Shown here: positions 52,556-61,948 of the stretch, in pieces | Position numbering within the stretch: position 1 is the stretch's first letter | Layout: each line of letters starts with the position of its first letter | DNA from: Solibacillus sp040274725 | Lineage (GTDB): Bacteria; Bacillota; Bacilli; Bacillales_A; Planococcaceae | DNA: 64,000 bases | Direction: 5' to 3' | Assembly: GCA_040274725.1 (NCBI GenBank) | Contig: JBEMAQ010000003.1 | Location: forward strand, 160,822 to 224,821 | Notes under the pieces: model-generated | Databases searched by the model: none | Seen by the model: only the letters and a program-made list of their open reading frames with translations | Told to the model about the DNA's origin: nothing | Translations under genes and position numbers: made by a program

Positions 52556-53137
52556 TTATGCTTTTAAGCCATTTAACAATAGCATTTGAACTTTTGGCGC
52601 CTGCTCCATTAAATCGTAGCGATAGTCATTCATCACCCATGTTGTCGTAATCTCATCGATTGTTCCGAACACCATTTGACGTGCGATGCGAACGTCCATC
52701 GTCGTATTAAATTCGCCAGACACCATCCCTTCAATTAAAATTTCATCAAGTAATAGTAAATAACCTTTTAGAATAGCATTAATTTTCAGTCTTATTTCCT
52801 TATTTGATTGCCTCAGCTCTAATTGGGTTACCGTTGCTAAATGACGATCACTCGATAAAACAAGGAAATGATTCTCTATCATTTTACATAATTTTTCAGA
52901 TGGAGAATTTCCTACCTTTATTATATCTTGTAAATTGTCTACGAAAAGACCCATTTTTTCTTGAAACACGGAAATTAAAATATCTTCCTTGTTTTTGAAA
53001 TATAAATAAATCGTTCCGTCTGCAACGCCCGCTTGCTTGGCGATTTTTGATACTTGTGCTTGATGGTAGCCATTCTCTGCAATTGCGATGACTGCTGCAT
53101 CGACAATTTGCTTATATTTCGGTTTATTCTTATTCAA
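52556..53137 (-). CDS. fadR: TetR-type fatty acid degradation regulator FadR
   Basis: 193 residues; N-terminal TetR helix-turn-helix AAVIAIAENGYHQAQVSKIAKQAGVADGTIYLYFKNKEDILISVF, very close to B. subtilis FadR. Long-chain acyl-CoA releases FadR from DNA in B. subtilis. A TTG start at 53137 with GGCGGTG 5-6 bases upstream gives the usual length; the ATG at 53167 overlaps the operator. Confidence 0.92.
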   Translation of the reverse strand: MNKNKPKYKQIVDAAVIAIAENGYHQAQVSKIAKQAGVADGTIYLYFKNKEDILISVFQEKMGLFVDNLQDIIKVGNSPSEKLCKMIENHFLVLSSDRHLATVTQLELRQSNKEIRLKINAILKGYLLLLDEILIEGMVSGEFNTTMDVRIARQMVFGTIDEITTTWVMNDYRYDLMEQAPKVQMLLLNGLKA

Positions 53138-53161
53138 ATTATTCACCGCCAAAAAAATTGA

Positions 53162-53191
53162 AAACATGAATGACTATTCATTCATGTTTTC
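53162..53191. promoter_or_regulatory. FadR operator
   Basis: Perfect 13-base arms around CTAT; core ATGAATGACTATTCATTCAT matches the known Bacillus FadR box TGAATGAnTAnTCATTCA. It lies between lcfA and fadR, so it can control the fadR-fadB-etfB-etfA part, with autoregulation. Confidence 0.88.
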
Positions 53192-53235
53192 ATAATAGTA
53201 TTTACAAAACTTTCTGTCAATAGTTTACTGCAATA

Positions 53236-54927
53236 TTATTTCGCTTGTTGCTGTGCCATTTTTTCTTTTTCCTCGTCAATGAGTGTACGGCGTAAAATTT
53301 TGCCGACCGCTGTTTTTGGTAGCTCATCACGGAACTCATAGAAGCGCGGCACTTTGTACGCTGCCAAACTTTTACGGCAGAATGCATTTAATTCCTTATC
53401 CGTCACAGACATGCCCTCTCTTAACACAATATACGCCTTCACTGTCTCACCGCGGTACGGATCTGGAATCCCTGCAACAACACATTCCTGAATCGCCTCA
53501 TGCTCATACAGCACTTCCTCAACTTCACGCGGATAAATATTAAAGCCGCCTGCAATAATCATATCCTTTTTACGGTCCACAACATAGAAGTAACCGTTTT
53601 CATCCATGTAACCAAGATCACCCGTTAAGAACCAACCATCCGCAAAGGTCATTGCTGTATCCTCTGTCCGATTCCAGTAGCCCTTCATCACTTGTGGGCC
53701 TTTAATCGCAATTTCACCAACCTCACCTGGTGGTAAAACTTCCGTATCACCCGAACGCAGGATTACTGCATCTGTATTTGGCCACGGTACACCGATTGAG
53801 CCGTTCACACGATTTTCCCAAATAAAGTTTGCGTGTGTCACCGGCGATGTTTCCGTCAGACCATAGCCTTCTACAAGCTTGCCTCCTGTAATGCTCTCAA
53901 ACTTTTCCTGTACCTCTAGTGGAAGCGGCGACGAGCCACTCAAGCATGCTTTAATCGAGGATAGGTCATATTTAGCAATGTCTGGATGGTTCAGTAGCCC
54001 GATATACATTGTCGGTGCGCCTGGAAATAATGTCGGCTTTTGCTTGTCAATTGTCTTTAGCGCCTGTTCTGCCTCAAACTTTGGCAGGAGAATCATCGTA
54101 CTATTTTGCATAACCGCTAAAATGAGTACCGTCGTCATACCGTATACGTGGAAGAACGGCAGAATCCCTAAAATACGCTCCTCACCCTTTACACAGCGGT
54201 ACATCCACGCGTCACACATCATCGTATTGGCGATTAAATTTTTATGCGTTAGCATAACACCTTTTGGGAAACCTGTAGTACCACCTGTATATTGCAGCAA
54301 GGCCAAATCATTTTCAAAATCAAACGGCATGTCAATTGACGTCGCTTGGCTTGCGCGCATAATTTCTGTGAACAGATGATTCATCCCACTATGCTCGACC
54401 TTTACGCTAAAGCCGTACTGCTTCTTTTGAATAAACGGATAGACTAAGTTTTTCGGAAATGGCAAATAATCTTTAATGCCTGTCACAATGATATTTTCAA
54501 TCTTCGTTTCTTTTAAAATCTTTGTCGCGCGCGGATACAAAATATCCATCACCAAAATCACTTTCGCACCGGAATCAGCCATTTGGTATTGTAGCTCACG
54601 CTCTGTATAAAGTGGGTTTGTTTGCACAACAACGCCCCCTGCATACAATGTTCCGTAATACGCAATGACTGCTTGTGGGCAATTTGGTAGCATAACCGCC
54701 ACACGATCGCCTTTCTCCACCCCTAGAGAACGCAAATAATTCGCAAACTTTAACGCCGACTCATACAATTCCTTGTACGTTAATTCTTTCCCCATAAAAT
54801 GAATCGCTACTTTTGATGGTGTTGCATTGTATGCATCCGTCAAAAACTGCTGCACTGGAATTTGCGGAAACTCCAATTCATGTGGAATTTCCTGTGGATA
54901 GCTTGCCAACCAAACTTTTTCTGTCAT
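53236..54927 (-). CDS. lcfA: long-chain fatty acid-CoA ligase
   Basis: 563-residue adenylate-forming enzyme: YTGGTTGFPKGVMLTH (ATP loop), GYGLTETSPVTH, GWFLTGDLGYMDENGYFYVVDRKKDMI. It activates fatty acids for beta-oxidation. It lies upstream of fadR, as in B. subtilis. Confidence 0.95.
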   Translation of the reverse strand: MTEKVWLASYPQEIPHELEFPQIPVQQFLTDAYNATPSKVAIHFMGKELTYKELYESALKFANYLRSLGVEKGDRVAVMLPNCPQAVIAYYGTLYAGGVVVQTNPLYTERELQYQMADSGAKVILVMDILYPRATKILKETKIENIIVTGIKDYLPFPKNLVYPFIQKKQYGFSVKVEHSGMNHLFTEIMRASQATSIDMPFDFENDLALLQYTGGTTGFPKGVMLTHKNLIANTMMCDAWMYRCVKGEERILGILPFFHVYGMTTVLILAVMQNSTMILLPKFEAEQALKTIDKQKPTLFPGAPTMYIGLLNHPDIAKYDLSSIKACLSGSSPLPLEVQEKFESITGGKLVEGYGLTETSPVTHANFIWENRVNGSIGVPWPNTDAVILRSGDTEVLPPGEVGEIAIKGPQVMKGYWNRTEDTAMTFADGWFLTGDLGYMDENGYFYVVDRKKDMIIAGGFNIYPREVEEVLYEHEAIQECVVAGIPDPYRGETVKAYIVLREGMSVTDKELNAFCRKSLAAYKVPRFYEFRDELPKTAVGKILRRTLIDEEKEKMAQQQAK

Positions 54928-55215
54928 ACGCCTCTCCCCTTTGTGTGAATTTCCGTTACAATCATTATAATAAAAAAAGGAAATTGTTTCAAATTATTTC
55001 ATCGGTAAAAACACAATATTCTCTTTTAAACTTATTTTTTCTATATATAATTATTCAAATAAAACATTTTTTATGCTTATTATTTCACACTATTCCCCTT
55101 ATACAATATAATGCCAAACTCATTTTGAACAAATCCTCATGTTCGCTAGTTCATTCTATACAATCTTTTATTCAATAAAAAAAATACGTGTGCTCCTAGT
55201 TGAGCACACGTATTT
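54928..55215. other. gap with lcfA promoter region and a terminator
   Basis: AT-rich. Holds the lcfA leader and the terminator at 55180-55217. I found no FadR-type palindrome before lcfA here. Confidence 0.4.
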
Positions 55216-55217
55216 TT
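55180..55217 (-). terminator. terminator upstream of lcfA
   Basis: Perfect 16-base arms AAAAATACGTGTGCTC / GAGCACACGTATTTTT, 6-base loop. It ends the mutS2/yshE/small-ORF transcript. Confidence 0.85.
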
Positions 55218-55296
55218 AGACCGTTGTCATATAATAAATCCCTACAATAAAAAACAAAACGCAAACGACGACTAATACTTTTGCTAGTTTTTCCAT
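55216..55296 (-). CDS. 26-residue membrane peptide
   Basis: ATG preceded by AGGAG (5-6 bases) opens 26 codons: MEKLAKV, a hydrophobic core VLVVVCVLFFIVGIYY, then MTTV. It is one predicted membrane helix. The stop codon lies at the foot of the terminator and the start 10 bases after the DUF350 gene, so it is the last gene of the mutS2-yshE transcript. Too short for normal gene finders. Function unknown. Confidence 0.6.
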   Translation of the reverse strand: MEKLAKVLVVVCVLFFIVGIYYMTTV

Positions 55297-55305
55297 AGTA
55301 TTCTC

Positions 55306-55719
55306 CTACGTTATACTTGCGCCAATAACGAACGACAGGCCGAGTGAAATCGTAAATGAAATAAAGCCGACTGACACATTACCAAATTCGATTTCCTCAT
55401 CCACATTAAAGCGCGGCGTTAAAAATTCAAATAAAATATAGGCAAAAATAAGTAATACAAAGCCGAATAAACCCCAGCTAAGCATTTCAATGAGCGACGT
55501 ATGACGCTCAATTGAGTAGCGGAAGATGTTACAAATGCCTAGTATTTTTCCACCCGTCGCAAGTGCAACAGCAACATTGCCTTTTTTAATTTCTTCCCAA
55601 TTTTTATATTTGGTGACTATTTCAAATAATATCATGGAAACGACTAAACATAAAACGACGACACTGAAATAGCCTGCTGTTTCGACAAGTGGATGTCTCC
55701 AAAAGCTTGCACTAAGCAT
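55306..55719 (-). CDS. DUF350 membrane protein (YshE-like)
   Basis: 137 residues with four hydrophobic segments. The DUF350 features are KGNVAVALATGGKILGICNIF and EIEFGNVSVGFISFTISLGLSFVIGASI, a twofold internal repeat. Function unknown. It follows mutS2 closely, as yshE does in B. subtilis. An ATG three codons earlier touches the GGGGG site. Confidence 0.85.
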   Translation of the reverse strand: MLSASFWRHPLVETAGYFSVVVLCLVVSMILFEIVTKYKNWEEIKKGNVAVALATGGKILGICNIFRYSIERHTSLIEMLSWGLFGFVLLIFAYILFEFLTPRFNVDEEIEFGNVSVGFISFTISLGLSFVIGASIT

Positions 55720-55734
55720 TATTTTCATCCCCCT

Positions 55735-58101
55735 TTATTTTAACTCAACGACTGTTACGCCAAAGCCGCCCTCGCCCGCTTCACCGTAGCGATACGATTT
55801 GACACGCTTATGCCCTTTTAAATAACTTTGAATACCTTGGCGTAATGCACCCGTACCTTTTCCGTGAATGATTGACACGCGCGGATAATTCGCAAGTAAG
55901 GCGTCATCTAAATATTTCTCGGTACGAATAAGTGCATCCTCGTAGCGTTCGCCGCGCAAGTCTAGCTCTAGCTTCACATGGCTATTGCGGTTACGCACAT
56001 TCATCATCGTACGCGTTTCCTGTGGTTTTTCTGGTTTAATATATTGCAGGTCACTCTCTGGTAGCTTCATTTTTAAAATACCAATTTGCACGACCCAGTC
56101 ATTGTTTGCTTTCTTCTCTAGTAACATCCCTTTTTGGCCGTAGCTCAGTACTTTGACCTCGTCACCGACTTGCAAGGTTTGCTGACGTTCACGAAGCTCC
56201 ACCGCTTTTTTCAGCACTTTATTTTCTTTTGGCGCTGCTTCATCTAAACGTTTTTTCGCGTCGATTAATTCGTGGTCTTTTACTACGTGTGCTGCGTTCT
56301 TTTTCATTTCACGCAGCTCGGTAATAATCGCTTCCGATTCCTTTTTCGCCTCGTCGACAATACGGCGCGCCTTGTCCTTCGCCTTTTTCTCGAGTGCTTC
56401 CTTCTTCTCATCATATGCACGAAGTTTCGCTTCAAGCTCAGCGCGAATGACTTGCGCCTCTTCAAGTAGTGCATGTGCAGCATCTGCCTCGCGCTCTGAA
56501 CGTAGACGACTTTCCTCAAGCGATGCAATCATTGACTCAACTTCATGGCGGTCTGTGCCCGTAAATGATTTTGCGCGGTCAATAATCGTATTTTGTAGAC
56601 CAAGACGCTTCGAAATTTCAAATGCATTCGAGCGACCTGGTACACCGATTAGTAAGCGGTATGTCGGACTAAGTGTCTCTACATCAAACTCTACACTCGC
56701 ATTAACAACAGATGGACGGTTATAGCCGTAAGCTTTTAGCTCTGGATAATGCGTCGTCGCCATGACACGCGCGCCGCGGTCCACTACTTCATCTAAAATC
56801 GAAATCGCTAATGCTGCACCTTCTTGCGGGTCAGTCCCTGCACCAAGCTCGTCAAACAACACAAGCGACTCATGGTCAAACTTACCTAAAATATCAACAA
56901 TATTCACCATGTGAGATGAGAATGTTGATAGTGACTGCTCAATCGACTGCTCATCGCCGATATCCGCGAAAATTTGCTTAAATACCGCAAGCTCCGAGCC
57001 GTCTAGTGCAGGTACTGGTAAACCAGATTGTGCCATTAATGTACAAAGGCCGACTGTTTTTAATGTCACGGTTTTACCACCCGTATTTGGGCCGGTAATC
57101 ACAATCGCCGTAATCTCACGGCCAAATTCAATCGTATTTGGTACGGCCTCGTCGATTGCTAGTAGCGGATGGCGTGCACGAACGAGGCGTGTATAGCCTT
57201 CCTCATTCATTTTCGGCATTGTGCATTTATTTGCACGACCATATTTCCCTTTTGCTAAAATGACATCAATTTCACCTAGAAGCTGCACAAGCACGAACAA
57301 ATCGTGACCGACCTCTTCTACCTTTAACGTTAACGCCTGCAAAATACGGTCAATTTCTATTTTTTCTTTTACTTTTAAACGCTGTACCTCATTATTCGCT
57401 TGTACGACGGCATCCGGCTCAATAAATAGCGTCTGCCCCGATGCCGATTGATCGTGGACAATGCCGCCGTAATGATTGCGGTATTCTTGTTTTACTGGAA
57501 TAACGAAACGGTCATTACGAATCGTAATAATCGAATCCGATAGCATTTTCGCCGCGTTGCTGCCGCGCGTTAAGCTTTCTAATTTTTGACGCACCTTTGC
57601 TTCCTCGCTGCGCAAGCTTTGACGAATCGAACGAAGCGCCGTACTCGCAGAATCAAGCACCACACCGTTATCATCAATACAGTCATTAATTTCGTGTTGT
57701 AGCGCCGTTAAAACCGGCATTTGCTCCTTGCGTTCCGTAAAATGCGGAATCGCAATTTCCTCTGCGGCTTCTACATCGTCAATAAAATTACGGAAAATGC
57801 GTGACGCACGAATGGTGCTGGCGATTTCCATTAATTCCATCGGGCTTAGCATACCGCCAATTTGCGCGCGACGGGCATGTGGACGCACATCAAAAATACC
57901 ACCTAGTGGCACGTCACCCTTCACACGTAAAATAGCTAAACCTTCATCCATTTCCTCTAACAGCTCAACAACTGTAGCGTAGTCCGTTTCCGGCGCCAGC
58001 TCTTCAATCGCCGCGCGCCCGATTGAGTTCGTACAAAATGTCCCGACTTGTTCGCGGACCTTATCAAATTCTAGTGTTTTCAGTGCTCGTGTTTCGATCA
58101 C
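55735..58101 (-). CDS. mutS2: MutS2 endonuclease/ribosome-splitting ATPase
   Basis: 788 residues. ATPase domain with Walker A GPNTGGKT and Walker B VLFDELGAG; coiled coil (about 520-630), KOW-like segment and a C-terminal Smr domain with LDLRGER and HGKGTGALR. Known for suppressing recombination and, in B. subtilis, sensing collided ribosomes. Confidence 0.96.
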   Translation of the reverse strand: MIETRALKTLEFDKVREQVGTFCTNSIGRAAIEELAPETDYATVVELLEEMDEGLAILRVKGDVPLGGIFDVRPHARRAQIGGMLSPMELMEIASTIRASRIFRNFIDDVEAAEEIAIPHFTERKEQMPVLTALQHEINDCIDDNGVVLDSASTALRSIRQSLRSEEAKVRQKLESLTRGSNAAKMLSDSIITIRNDRFVIPVKQEYRNHYGGIVHDQSASGQTLFIEPDAVVQANNEVQRLKVKEKIEIDRILQALTLKVEEVGHDLFVLVQLLGEIDVILAKGKYGRANKCTMPKMNEEGYTRLVRARHPLLAIDEAVPNTIEFGREITAIVITGPNTGGKTVTLKTVGLCTLMAQSGLPVPALDGSELAVFKQIFADIGDEQSIEQSLSTFSSHMVNIVDILGKFDHESLVLFDELGAGTDPQEGAALAISILDEVVDRGARVMATTHYPELKAYGYNRPSVVNASVEFDVETLSPTYRLLIGVPGRSNAFEISKRLGLQNTIIDRAKSFTGTDRHEVESMIASLEESRLRSEREADAAHALLEEAQVIRAELEAKLRAYDEKKEALEKKAKDKARRIVDEAKKESEAIITELREMKKNAAHVVKDHELIDAKKRLDEAAPKENKVLKKAVELRERQQTLQVGDEVKVLSYGQKGMLLEKKANNDWVVQIGILKMKLPESDLQYIKPEKPQETRTMMNVRNRNSHVKLELDLRGERYEDALIRTEKYLDDALLANYPRVSIIHGKGTGALRQGIQSYLKGHKRVKSYRYGEAGEGGFGVTVVELK

Positions 58102-58125
58102 GCAAAAACCCTCCTATATCTCGTG

Positions 58126-59835
58126 TTATTTATTTCTCTTGATGTAATGAATAAATTGCTCTTTTGTCCATGTATTGACGATTAACTCTTTTTTCAGCCA
58201 TGCCTTTTGTGCATATTTTACACCGATGTCCATAAAGCGTAGCTGATCAATCGCATGTGCGTCTGTATTAATCGCGACTTTCACGTTTTTCTCCATCGCC
58301 ATTTGTAAATGCTCCGTACATAAATCTAAACGATACGGATTGGCGTTTAACTCTACTATTTTATCATACTCCGCCGCCCATTCAATAAGCTGCGCAACAT
58401 CGGGGTCATAACCACCACGCTGCCCGACAATGCGACCTGTTGGGTGGGCAATCATATGCACGTACGGATTTTCAATTGCCGCTCTTAGGCGTGCCATAAT
58501 TTTATCCTGTGACTGTGTGAAGCTTGAGTGAATCGACGCAATCACAAAGTCCAAATCCTTCATCACCACGTCCTCAAAATCTAGCGTGCCGTCTGGTAGG
58601 ATGTCCATTTCCGTGCCGCGAAGTAGCGTAAAATCAGGGTTCGCTTCATTGAATGCGAAAATGTCTTGTTTTTGCTTGTCTAAACGTTCTGGCGTTAAAC
58701 CGTTCGCTACTTTTAAATATTGCGAGTGGTCGGTAATCACAGCATGTGTATAGCCATGCGCCATTAATGCCTCGCCCATCTCCGCTACAGAATGCGCCCC
58801 GTCTGACCACGTTGTATGCAGATGCAAGTCGGATTTAATATCTGCTAATGTCACAAGCCCCGCTAGCTCGTCTAAGCGGTCGAGCTCCTTCCCACTTTCA
58901 CGCACTGTTGGCGGAATAAATGGCAAGTCAAAATGCGCGAAAAACGCTTCCTCTGAGTCAAATGTTTGTACTGTACCATCTAGCTGTTCTACACCATACT
59001 CACTAATTTTTTTTCCCTGTGCTTTTGCAAGCTGGCGCATGCGCACATTATGATCTTTTGAGCCTGTAAAGTGGTGCAGTGCCGTTGCATATTCCTCAAG
59101 GCTCACTAAACGGAAATCAACACTCACTGGCTCTTCACGGTCTAAAATAACCGATACCTTTGTATCACCAGCTGCCACGGTTTCTAAAACGACCAGGCGT
59201 GTTAAAAGTGCCTCGCGTACTGCTTCAGGTGCAGCCGTTGCGACAATAAAATCAATATCCTTACTCGTCTCCTTCACGCGACGGAAGCTACCGGCTACTG
59301 AGAACTTTTGTACGGTTTCTAGACTTGCTAGTAGCTCATTAATTTCAATGACAGCAGGCTCTAACTGCCAGATGGCAAGGCGCTCTGCACGTGAACCGAA
59401 AGTTTCAAGTTCCTTTAAAATCTTTTCCTCTGTTTTAGCCCCAAAGCCTGCCAGTGCCTGCACTTGCCCGGCCTCGCACGCCGCCTTTAATGTGTCAGCA
59501 TCAACAATATTTAGCTCTTGGTATAATTTTGCGAGCTTTTTGCCGCCAAGGCCTGGTAGTTTCATCAGTGGGACTAAACCTTTTGGCACAACCGCCTCTA
59601 GCTCCTTTAACACACTTGATTCACCTGACTCGATCAGCTCTAAAATAACGGCGGCTGTTCCTTTACCAATTCCCTTAATTGTCGTAATATCTTCAATTTC
59701 ACTCAGTGAGCGCTCGTCCGTTTCCAGTGCAGCCGCTGCTTTACGGAACGCCGATACTTTAAACGGATTCTCCCCTTGTAGTTCCATATATAAGGCGATT
59801 TTTTCTAATGTACGGATAATGATTTTTTTATTCAT
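58126..59835 (-). CDS. polX: DNA polymerase/3'-5' exonuclease PolX
   Basis: 569 residues, length of B. subtilis PolX (570). Helix-hairpin-helix (ITTIKGIGKGTAAVI, LPGLGGKKLAKLY), family X polymerase (VAGSFRRVKETSKDIDFIV with catalytic aspartates), and a C-terminal PHP domain (DLHLHTTWSDGAHSV, TDHSQYL). Works in base excision repair. The ATG at 59835 follows GGAGG by 7 bases; the longer reading runs into cvpA. Confidence 0.95.
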   Translation of the reverse strand: MNKKIIIRTLEKIALYMELQGENPFKVSAFRKAAAALETDERSLSEIEDITTIKGIGKGTAAVILELIESGESSVLKELEAVVPKGLVPLMKLPGLGGKKLAKLYQELNIVDADTLKAACEAGQVQALAGFGAKTEEKILKELETFGSRAERLAIWQLEPAVIEINELLASLETVQKFSVAGSFRRVKETSKDIDFIVATAAPEAVREALLTRLVVLETVAAGDTKVSVILDREEPVSVDFRLVSLEEYATALHHFTGSKDHNVRMRQLAKAQGKKISEYGVEQLDGTVQTFDSEEAFFAHFDLPFIPPTVRESGKELDRLDELAGLVTLADIKSDLHLHTTWSDGAHSVAEMGEALMAHGYTHAVITDHSQYLKVANGLTPERLDKQKQDIFAFNEANPDFTLLRGTEMDILPDGTLDFEDVVMKDLDFVIASIHSSFTQSQDKIMARLRAAIENPYVHMIAHPTGRIVGQRGGYDPDVAQLIEWAAEYDKIVELNANPYRLDLCTEHLQMAMEKNVKVAINTDAHAIDQLRFMDIGVKYAQKAWLKKELIVNTWTKEQFIHYIKRNK

Positions 59836-59899
59836 CGTCGTGCCTCCTCGTTTGTCTTCTGAAAAAAAACTCCCCCCAAAATTGAGAGAAGTTTTTTCA

Positions 59900-60439
59900 T
59901 TAATTCGTGTAAATGTACCACCAATTTTGGAACATGCTCGTAATAATTGGTGTGTGCTCAAGCATGAGCGTTGTAATAAATGAACTGTCTGTAAATGACT
60001 GTATGCTCTCGATTGGAATTAATGCTAGCACATAAAGCGCAATAAATAATAGTAAATACACTTCAATAAAGCATAACACCGCGCCTAGCACATAATTGAC
60101 CGAGCTGAAAACGGGTATTTGTGCTAAAAAGTCAAACATCGAGCCAACAATCTGTAACGCAATTTTGACCGCAAAGAAAATAATTGCAAACGCGAAGACA
60201 CGATAAAATGTCCGATCTACATCAAGTGAGTCGAGCACTAACGTCATTGTCACATCCTCCGTAAAGCCAGGATACGGAATCCACAAGACAAATTTTTGTG
60301 CAAGTGGTTTATAGTAAAGAAATGCGACAATCAGTGCAACAATATAACTTACTAAATGAACGGCCTGTAAAATAAAGCCTCTTTTTGCCCCAATGGCTAA
60401 ACTAACGACAAAAAGTATAAGTAGTATTAAATCTAGCAT
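59900..60439 (-). CDS. CvpA family membrane protein (YshB)
   Basis: 179 residues with four hydrophobic segments (about 2-20, 25-45, 75-98, 115-140). Typical CvpA start LDLILLILFVVSLAIGAKRGF. Function in Bacillus unknown; related to colicin V production protein. Start at ATG 60439, about 9 bases after AAAGGA. It follows zapA and precedes polX as in B. subtilis. Confidence 0.87.
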   Translation of the reverse strand: MLDLILLILFVVSLAIGAKRGFILQAVHLVSYIVALIVAFLYYKPLAQKFVLWIPYPGFTEDVTMTLVLDSLDVDRTFYRVFAFAIIFFAVKIALQIVGSMFDFLAQIPVFSSVNYVLGAVLCFIEVYLLLFIALYVLALIPIESIQSFTDSSFITTLMLEHTPIITSMFQNWWYIYTN

Positions 60440-60444
60440 TCTCT

Positions 60445-60705
60445 TCAATCCTTTAACTGTTTCAATTGTTCTTCAAGCTGTTCATATTGTACTTTCAATA
60501 ATAAATAATCATTAACGGCATTAACGGCAGCTAGAACGGCTATTTTGGCACTATCTAGAGAAGGATTGTGCGAGCTAATTTCGCGCATTTTATCATCGAC
60601 AATCGATGCAACAAGGCGAATATGACCTGTTGATTCCGTCCCTACGATTTTGTATGTGTGCCCATATATCTCAACCGAAATGCGATTTTTCTCTTGTTCT
60701 GCCAA
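60445..60705 (-). CDS. zapA: cell division protein ZapA
   Basis: 86 residues: ISVEIYGHTYKIVGTESTGHIRLVASIVDDKMREIS, then a C-terminal coiled coil. It bundles FtsZ. TTG start at 60705 with GGAGGG 6 bases upstream, giving the usual length. Confidence 0.92.
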   Translation of the reverse strand: MAEQEKNRISVEIYGHTYKIVGTESTGHIRLVASIVDDKMREISSHNPSLDSAKIAVLAAVNAVNDYLLLKVQYEQLEEQLKQLKD

Positions 60706-60888
60706 CGTAATCCCTCCAACATTCGTCATAAGCTCTTACAGCTTCAAATGCACGAATTAGCTCTTGATGATGTTCATAATGTTGATTTTCACTTTTTCGT
60801 CATGTTACACGACATACGAATTTCATAGTACCTATCATACCATCACCCATTCATTTGTAGCAACTATGCACATATGCAAAAAAATCCC

Positions 60889-60925
60889 AAAAAGGAGTTA
60901 CTCAATTATTGAGCAACTCCTTTTC
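60889..60925 (-). terminator. terminator after menA
   Basis: Stem AAGGAGTTACTCAA / TTGAGCAACTCCTT, one mismatch, flanked by A- and T-runs. Confidence 0.8.
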
Positions 60926-60927
60926 CA

Positions 60928-61845
60928 TTAAACTAGTTGAGCAATAAATAGCCCTACCGCAAAAACAAACGTAAAAATCGTATTTGTAAGTGCCGTCGAT
61001 TTCATTGCTGTACGCATCATCGCAGGCTGTGTTGCACCCGCGATAAATGCTTTAATCGCTGCGATTGGCTTTTTTGCTGTTAACAGGACAATTAGTGCCC
61101 ACGGGCTTACAATGCCGAACACGACAAGTCCAATCACCCAGACATAAGCAACGGTAAACGCACCTGCTAATGCTTTAATCGCACGTGCACGCCCTAGTAA
61201 AATAGGTAATGTTTTACGCCCACCGACAATATCCTCCTCAATATCACGAATATTGTTCGACATATTGATTGCACCAACTAAAATACCTGTTGGAACAGAT
61301 ACTAACACGCTTAGCCACGTTACTTCTCCTGTTTGAATGAAGTACGAAATAATAACAAAGCCGTTGCCCATCAGTGCACCTGAGAATAATTCACCAAACG
61401 GTGTATAGGCAATCGGAAGTGGGCCACCTGTATAAAGGTAACCGACCGCCATTCCGAATAATCCGATTGCTACTAGCCACCAGCTCGTTTCCATACAAAT
61501 ATACACACCAAGCACCGCTGCTATTGCATATAACATAAACGCGACAGCAAGCACGTTACTCGGCTTTAATCCATGACGCACAATCCCGCCACCAATACCG
61601 ACAGATTCCGCTGTATCAAGCCCGCGCTTGAAGTCGTAGTATTCATTAAATAAATTTGTTGCGATTTGCAGCGCAAGACAGGCAAGCATCACAACGATAA
61701 ATAGATCCCAGCGAATCGTTGCCTCATTCGCGGCAAGCACCGTACCTAAAATAATCGGCGCAAACGTCGCCGTCAATGTATGTGGGCGTGTCATCTTCCA
61801 CATGAGCTGTAGGTTCGATAACTCCTCTTTCGCTTCCACAGTCAT
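60928..61845 (-). CDS. menA: 1,4-dihydroxy-2-naphthoate polyprenyltransferase
   Basis: 305 residues, UbiA family, about eight hydrophobic segments. Prenyl-diphosphate Mg motifs are NLFNEYYDFKRGLD (NxxxDxxxD-like) and NNIRDIEEDIVGGRKTL. It makes demethylmenaquinone, the quinone used by Sdh and ETF systems. The ATG at 61845 lies 9 bases after AAAGG. Its position between zapA and rnhC differs from B. subtilis. Confidence 0.93.
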   Translation of the reverse strand: MTVEAKEELSNLQLMWKMTRPHTLTATFAPIILGTVLAANEATIRWDLFIVVMLACLALQIATNLFNEYYDFKRGLDTAESVGIGGGIVRHGLKPSNVLAVAFMLYAIAAVLGVYICMETSWWLVAIGLFGMAVGYLYTGGPLPIAYTPFGELFSGALMGNGFVIISYFIQTGEVTWLSVLVSVPTGILVGAINMSNNIRDIEEDIVGGRKTLPILLGRARAIKALAGAFTVAYVWVIGLVVFGIVSPWALIVLLTAKKPIAAIKAFIAGATQPAMMRTAMKSTALTNTIFTFVFAVGLFIAQLV

Positions 61846-61948
61846 TTTATTCATCCTTTCTCTATTCCCTCAAAATCTTTAACACTTTATTCTACCATTA
61901 ATTTATTTGTGTTCAACCGACAAACGCATTCACAGCATGAAAAAGCTA

